From contig PMOS01000027.1 of NCBI GenBank assembly GCA_003161435.1, positions 1 through 64,000 of the forward strand: a DNA stretch of 64,000 bases, in the 5' to 3' direction. A program made the position numbers and the translations under genes. Shown here piece by piece: positions 60,619-64,000 of the stretch (positions are counted from its first letter, which is position 1; every line of letters begins with the position of its first letter). The DNA comes from Vulcanimicrobiota bacterium. Its GTDB lineage: Bacteria > Vulcanimicrobiota > Vulcanimicrobiia > Vulcanimicrobiales > Vulcanimicrobiaceae. A model generated the notes under the pieces. The model had not been told where the DNA came from, ran no database searches, and worked only from the letters and a program-made list of their open reading frames with translations.

Positions 60619-61788
60619 TTATGCCGCTTGCTTTTTGCGCCCCGACACAGTTTGCTTTTGGCTCGCTGTTGAGCCCTTGCTCGCTTTCCCGCGCTTGACG
60701 CTCTCCGCGCGCACCGACTCGGCGAGCACGTCGCTCAGCGGCCGGCTCTCGCGAGCCATGATCCGTTCGACCAGCGCGACGACCGCGGCTTCGTCTCCGC
60801 TCAGCGCATTGGGGACTTCCTTGCGCACCCGGCGCTCGATCAGCTTCAGCGCGCCGTTGGCGAGAAACTGGTCGATGACGCCGGGATGGATGTACGACTT
60901 CTTGCAGACCGCCGGCGTGTTACCGAGCTTTTCGGCGACGTGCTTGATCGCTTCGACGACTGCGGCCTTGGCCTCGCCTTTGCCGTCGGCTTTGACCGCG
61001 GCGAGCTCGAGCGCGCAGGTCACGGTCGCTTCCCACGTCCGGAAATCTTTCGCCGTAAAGTCGCCGCCCGAGATCTCGCGCAAATAGTCGTTGACGTCCT
61101 CGGAATGCACCGGGCGCGCTTCGTCCGCCTCATCGAGGTATTCGAACAGGTGCTGTCCCGGCAGCTCTTGACCGGCTTTGACAACCCGGGCTAGCCGCTT
61201 GTCCTTGACTTGCACCGCGTGGACTTTGCCGCTCTTGCCGCGGAAGTGAAAACGAATCGTCGCACCTCGGACGTCGGCGTGCTCTTCCTGCATCGTCGTG
61301 AGGCCGTAGGAGTCGTTCTCACGCGCGTACTCCTCGTTACCGACCCGGATCGCCGTCGCTTCGAGCAGCGAGACGACGGTCGCGAGCACCTTCTCGCGCG
61401 GCATCCCGCGCTTGGCGACGTCGCGCGCGAGCGCAGCGCGAATCGACGGCAGTGCCTTCGCGAAGGCGACCATGCGGTCGAACTTCGTCTCGTCGCGGAT
61501 CGCGCGCCAGCGCTTGTGATACCGGTACTGCTTGCGCCCTCGAGCATCGCGGGCGGTCGCCTGCAGGTGGCCGTTCGCAATCGGCGAGATCCAGACGTCG
61601 GAGTAAGCCGGAGGAACCGCGAGCGCCTTGATCCGGGCGATCTCCTTGCGATCGGCGATCGTGCGCCCGTCGGGGCCGAGGAACGAGAAGCTCTTGCCGT
61701 GTTTCACGCGCCGGATGCCGGGGCTGGCGTCGGTTGTGTAGCGCAGCCCGGCCGCCTTCGCAGCTTGGGGGCCTTCGGTCGGCAACAT
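60619..61788 (-). CDS. poxvirus-type DNA topoisomerase IB
   Basis: 389 residues. Relaxes supercoils by a tyrosine-DNA link. N-terminal domain with VPPAYSDVWISPIANGHLQA TARDARGRKQYRYH in two parts, active residues in AIRVGNEEYARENDSYGLTT MQEEH (Arg and Lys), KDFRTWEATVTCALEL (the RTW Arg), and catalytic Tyr in AVCKKSYIHPGVIDQF. A Lys/Ser-rich tail (KRGKASKGSTASQKQ) probably binds DNA. ATG 61788. Confidence 0.95.
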   Translation of the reverse strand: MLPTEGPQAAKAAGLRYTTDASPGIRRVKHGKSFSFLGPDGRTIADRKEIARIKALAVPPAYSDVWISPIANGHLQATARDARGRKQYRYHKRWRAIRDETKFDRMVAFAKALPSIRAALARDVAKRGMPREKVLATVVSLLEATAIRVGNEEYARENDSYGLTTMQEEHADVRGATIRFHFRGKSGKVHAVQVKDKRLARVVKAGQELPGQHLFEYLDEADEARPVHSEDVNDYLREISGGDFTAKDFRTWEATVTCALELAAVKADGKGEAKAAVVEAIKHVAEKLGNTPAVCKKSYIHPGVIDQFLANGALKLIERRVRKEVPNALSGDEAAVVALVERIMARESRPLSDVLAESVRAESVKRGKASKGSTASQKQTVSGRKKQAA

Positions 61789-61895
61789 TGGCTGGCTTCT
61801 ACCCTCCGAAGGCTGCGGCAGACCGGGCCTCCGGGGGTTTACAGGCGTCCTCCCATCCCGGTAGAATAGGCCGGTTCGCCGTCAGGATTGGTCGC

Positions 61896-61970
61896 GGGCG
61901 CGTAGCTCAGTGGGAGAGCATCCGCTTCACACGCGGGGGGTCGTTGGTTCAATCCCAACCGTGCCCACCA
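61896..61970 (+). tRNA. tRNA-Val (anticodon CAC)
   Basis: Acceptor GGGCGCG with CGTGCCC (one G-T pair), then A and encoded CCA. D arm GCTC/GAGC, anticodon stem TCCGC/GCGGG (with a closing wobble) and loop TTCACAC, T arm GTTGG/CCAAC with TTCAATC. Reads GUG. Seven bases before tRNA-Asp. Confidence 0.93.
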
Positions 61971-61977
61971 TCTCGAT

Positions 61978-62054
61978 GGCGTTGTAGCTCAGTTGGTTAG
62001 AGCGCCGCCCTGTCACGGCGGAGGTCGTGGGTTCGAGTCCCATCAACGTCGCCA
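61978..62054 (+). tRNA. tRNA-Asp (anticodon GTC)
   Basis: Acceptor GGCGTTG with CAACGTC (one wobble), G discriminator, encoded CCA. Anticodon stem CCGCC/GGCGG with loop CTGTCAC, T arm GTGGG/CCCAT with TTCGAGT. Reads aspartate codons. Followed by a strong terminator. Confidence 0.96.
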
Positions 62055-62064
62055 GGTTTGCTCG

Positions 62065-62103
62065 GAAGGGACCTTCGTAGAAACGAGGGTTCCTTCGCTT
62101 TTT
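62065..62103 (+). terminator. strong terminator after the tRNA pair
   Basis: 14-bp stem GAAGGGACCTTCGT with ACGAGGGTTCCTTC (only wobble differences), loop AGAA, then a T run at 62099-62103. Confidence 0.9.
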
Positions 62104-62242
62104 CTCGCGTCGCGGTTGCCATACGGTTGCCGTCGACCGTGCCCGGCTGACGCACCGGAACGTTTTCGGAACGGCCCTGCGCTACGCTGCCGGTATCATG
62201 TAGAACGCGATTGCTGGGGCGGCGCCCCTTGAAAGGCATCGC

Positions 62243-63505
62243 ATGATGATTTCGGCCGTTGGAAAGCTGTTGCCCGCCTGCCTGTGCGGCGCGCTCTTGA
62301 TTGGATGCGCTGGCGGAGGGGCGAGCGGAACGCGTGCCGCTGGGGCGGTCCCCGCCGGCGGATCTCAGGCGGTGGCAGTCGCACCGCGTGGTGGGGTGCG
62401 TAGGCCGGCGAGCGTGCCGACGTGCAGCGGAGGCAGCGGTTTCATCGGCGGTGGATTCGACAATGTCGCCTTCGGCACCGAATCGGGCGTTCTGGAGGGC
62501 TCCCAAAACGAAGTCTGCGAAGGAAATTCAGCGATCGCAAACGGCTTTTCCAACACCATTTCGGGCGGCGGCGCCGCATATGATTCGTTCATCGGTAGCG
62601 GGCAGGCCAATACAATCACCGGAAGCGCGGAGTACGGCTTCATCGGCGGTGGCGACGATAATACCCTTACGGCACAGGGCGGCGCGATAAGTGGCGGCGC
62701 CGGAAACCAGAACGCCGGGACGGATGCTACGCTGGGCGCAGGCGCGAGCAACAACATTACGTCGGCTGCGACGTACGGCGTCATCGGCGGCGGTTCGACG
62801 AACACCCTTTCCGCGGAGTACGGTGTCATCGCCGGCGGTACCAACAACACGGTTTCTGGTGAGGGTGCATACATCGCAGCAGGCGGTTACAACACCGCAT
62901 CGGGAGAGGGCGCGCTCGTCGACGGCGGCTTCAAGAACACGGCCGCCGGCACGTTCGCGACGATCCCCGGCGGATACGCCAACTCCGCCGCCGGAACGTA
63001 TAGCTTTGCTGCCGGAGTCCATGCCAGCGCCATCCAGAACGGGACGTTCGTATGGAGCGACGGATCGAACGGCGATGCAACCCTGGCATCGACGGCTGCG
63101 TATCAGTTCCTGGCGCGCGCCGCGGGCGGATACACGCTGTGGACGAATGCAGCCGCTACGGTCGGCGCGAAGCTCGCGCCGGGATCCGGGACGTGGGCCT
63201 CGGCGAGCGACCGCAACCTCAAGACCGATGTCGGGCGCATCGACGACGCGGCGGTGCTCGACAAGGTCGCGACGCTGCCGATCGAGCGCTGGAGCTACAA
63301 GTCGGAGCGGGGTGTGCGGCATGTCGGGCCGATGGCGCAAGACTTCTACGCGGCGTTCGGCGTCGGTGAGGACGACAAGCACATCACGTCGATCGACGAG
63401 GACGGCGTCGCACTTGCCGCAATCAAAGCGCTGCACGCCGAGAACGTCGCTCTGAAGCGCGAGGTCCAGCGGCTAAGCGCAAAGGTTGATGCGTTGGCGC
63501 GCTGA
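62243..63505 (+). CDS. repeat-rich surface lipoprotein with C-terminal S74 chaperone domain
   Basis: 420 residues. Lipoprotein signal LPACLCGALLIGCAGGG. Residues 60-255 hold about a dozen repeats of the type [YGF]-x-I-x-GG-x-x-N-T-x-[ST], like YadA-type head repeats that fold as a left-handed trimeric beta roll. Then a bridge (GTFVWSDGSNG) and the peptidase S74 intramolecular chaperone: SASDRNLKTDVGRIDDAAVL with Ser and Lys of the catalytic dyad, HVGPMAQDFYAAFG, ITSIDEDGVALAAIKALHAE, closing in a coiled coil (LKREVQRLSAKV). S74 domains help trimerise tailspikes and then cut themselves off. A lipoprotein carrying one is unusual. Confidence 0.85.
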   Translation: MMISAVGKLLPACLCGALLIGCAGGGASGTRAAGAVPAGGSQAVAVAPRGGVRRPASVPTCSGGSGFIGGGFDNVAFGTESGVLEGSQNEVCEGNSAIANGFSNTISGGGAAYDSFIGSGQANTITGSAEYGFIGGGDDNTLTAQGGAISGGAGNQNAGTDATLGAGASNNITSAATYGVIGGGSTNTLSAEYGVIAGGTNNTVSGEGAYIAAGGYNTASGEGALVDGGFKNTAAGTFATIPGGYANSAAGTYSFAAGVHASAIQNGTFVWSDGSNGDATLASTAAYQFLARAAGGYTLWTNAAATVGAKLAPGSGTWASASDRNLKTDVGRIDDAAVLDKVATLPIERWSYKSERGVRHVGPMAQDFYAAFGVGEDDKHITSIDEDGVALAAIKALHAENVALKREVQRLSAKVDALAR

Positions 63506-63562
63506 CGATCCCGGACGGGCGGCGCCGAAGTAAGAACCGCTGGTTCGGCGAAGACCGGTGCC

Positions 63563-64000
63563 GTGGCCACGATCGCGGTCGAACACCTGACGAAGCGTTA
63601 TCCCACCGGGACGGTCGCGCTCGACGACGTGAACCTCGAGATCGCCGACGGTGAGTTCGTGGTGGTCGTCGGGCCGAGCGGCTGCGGCAAGAGCACGTTG
63701 CTGCGCATCATGGCCGGACTCGACGCGAGCACCGAGGGGCGAATCGTCGTCGACGGAGCCGCGAGCGGCAAGCACGCGTTGCCGAGCGCGACGGTCTTCC
63801 AAGAGCAGTCGCTGTTTCCGTGGATGCGCGTCGGCGAGAATGTCGCGTTTGCGTTCGACTCGCTCGACGTCCCGCGCGACGACGTGCGCCGGCGCGTCCA
63901 CGACGTCCTGGGTTTGGTGGGCTTGTCGGACTACGAGCGCGCCTGGCCGCACGAGCTGTCGGGCGGGATGAAGCAAAGGGCGGCGGTCGCGCGCGCGTTC
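63563..64000 (+). CDS. ABC ATPase of nitrate/sulfonate/taurine type, cut by window end
   Basis: 146 residues seen from GTG 63563; the gene continues beyond 64000. VATIAVEHLTKRYPTGTVAL, Walker A VVGPSGCGKSTLLRIMAGLD, Q-loop TVFQEQSLFPWMRVGENVAF, signature LSGGMKQRAAVARAF. The FQEQ-LFPW phrase is typical of SsuB/TauB/NrtD importers. Permease and binding-protein genes are expected downstream but not visible. Confidence 0.92.
   Translation, partial: MATIAVEHLTKRYPTGTVALDDVNLEIADGEFVVVVGPSGCGKSTLLRIMAGLDASTEGRIVVDGAASGKHALPSATVFQEQSLFPWMRVGENVAFAFDSLDVPRDDVRRRVHDVLGLVGLSDYERAWPHELSGGMKQRAAVARAF

Noticed and set aside
62440..63010. Repeat array, CRISPR-like by spacing
   Set aside because: The repeats are coding (I-x-GG-x-x-N protein units), vary in sequence and have no spacer structure. 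No CRISPR array is seen in the window.

Overview
The window is GC-rich chromosomal DNA from a bacterium with dense, overlapping genes and very frequent GTG starts. A TonB-dependent receptor, many lipoproteins and a type IV pilin-like protein point to a double-membraned cell. The gene content (archaeal-type PurP purine enzymes beside bacterial PurL/PurQ, poxvirus-type topoisomerase IB, short secreted proteins with GGG or TPTP tracts) suggests a member of a poorly characterised phylum such as Eremiobacterota (WPS-2). That assignment is an inference and not proven here.

Bases 1-8670 are accessory. They hold a GNAT acetyltransferase, small membrane and zinc-ribbon proteins, and an IS21-family element (2767-4699). 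This element has a 5-bp target duplication and splits a membrane protein gene that can be rebuilt as 338 residues. An IS1595/ISXO2-like transposase, a ribbon-helix-helix protein and a 550-bp non-coding stretch full of hairpins follow. Three copies of a palindrome with core GACAACTGT(C/T) lie in this region, each upstream of a gene. The last stands before a gene fusing an XRE-type helix-turn-helix to the riboflavin enzyme RibBA, which is followed by ribH.

From 10600 to 17110 come an unknown CXXC protein, a zinc-ribbon protein with a good promoter, mtnA-holA, a lipoprotein and a very large pseudopilin. From 17279 to 30586 lies a purine cluster read in one direction with overlapping stops and starts: purB, an animal-type PurC-PurE fusion, purL, purQ, a purS-like gene, purP, a secreted protein, a second purP, guaA, a zeta-type toxin module and purD. 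Further purine genes sit at 36900 (purF), 40803 (purM) and 41829 (GNAT-PurN fusion). No purH is present. Two PurP paralogues imply formate-dependent AICAR formylation, with an IMP cyclohydrolase encoded elsewhere.

The second half is mostly ordinary chromosome: a MacB-like ABC exporter pair, an SGNH hydrolase, an aspartyl protease, two gene remnants meeting head to head (radical SAM tail and truncated MazF), a Bax-inhibitor-like protein, pepA, a TonB receptor, a DsbA-like protein, tsaD, an MFS transporter and thrS (without TGS domain). A VIT1-like transporter is followed by a lower-GC island of unknown genes (51600-54200) ending at tRNA-Val(GAC). The last part holds a complete branched-chain amino acid ABC operon (livK-G-F-H-M), topoisomerase IB, tRNA-Val(CAC), tRNA-Asp(GTC) with a strong terminator, a repeat-rich lipoprotein with a C-terminal S74 self-cleaving chaperone domain, and the start of a nitrate/taurine-type ABC ATPase cut by the window end.
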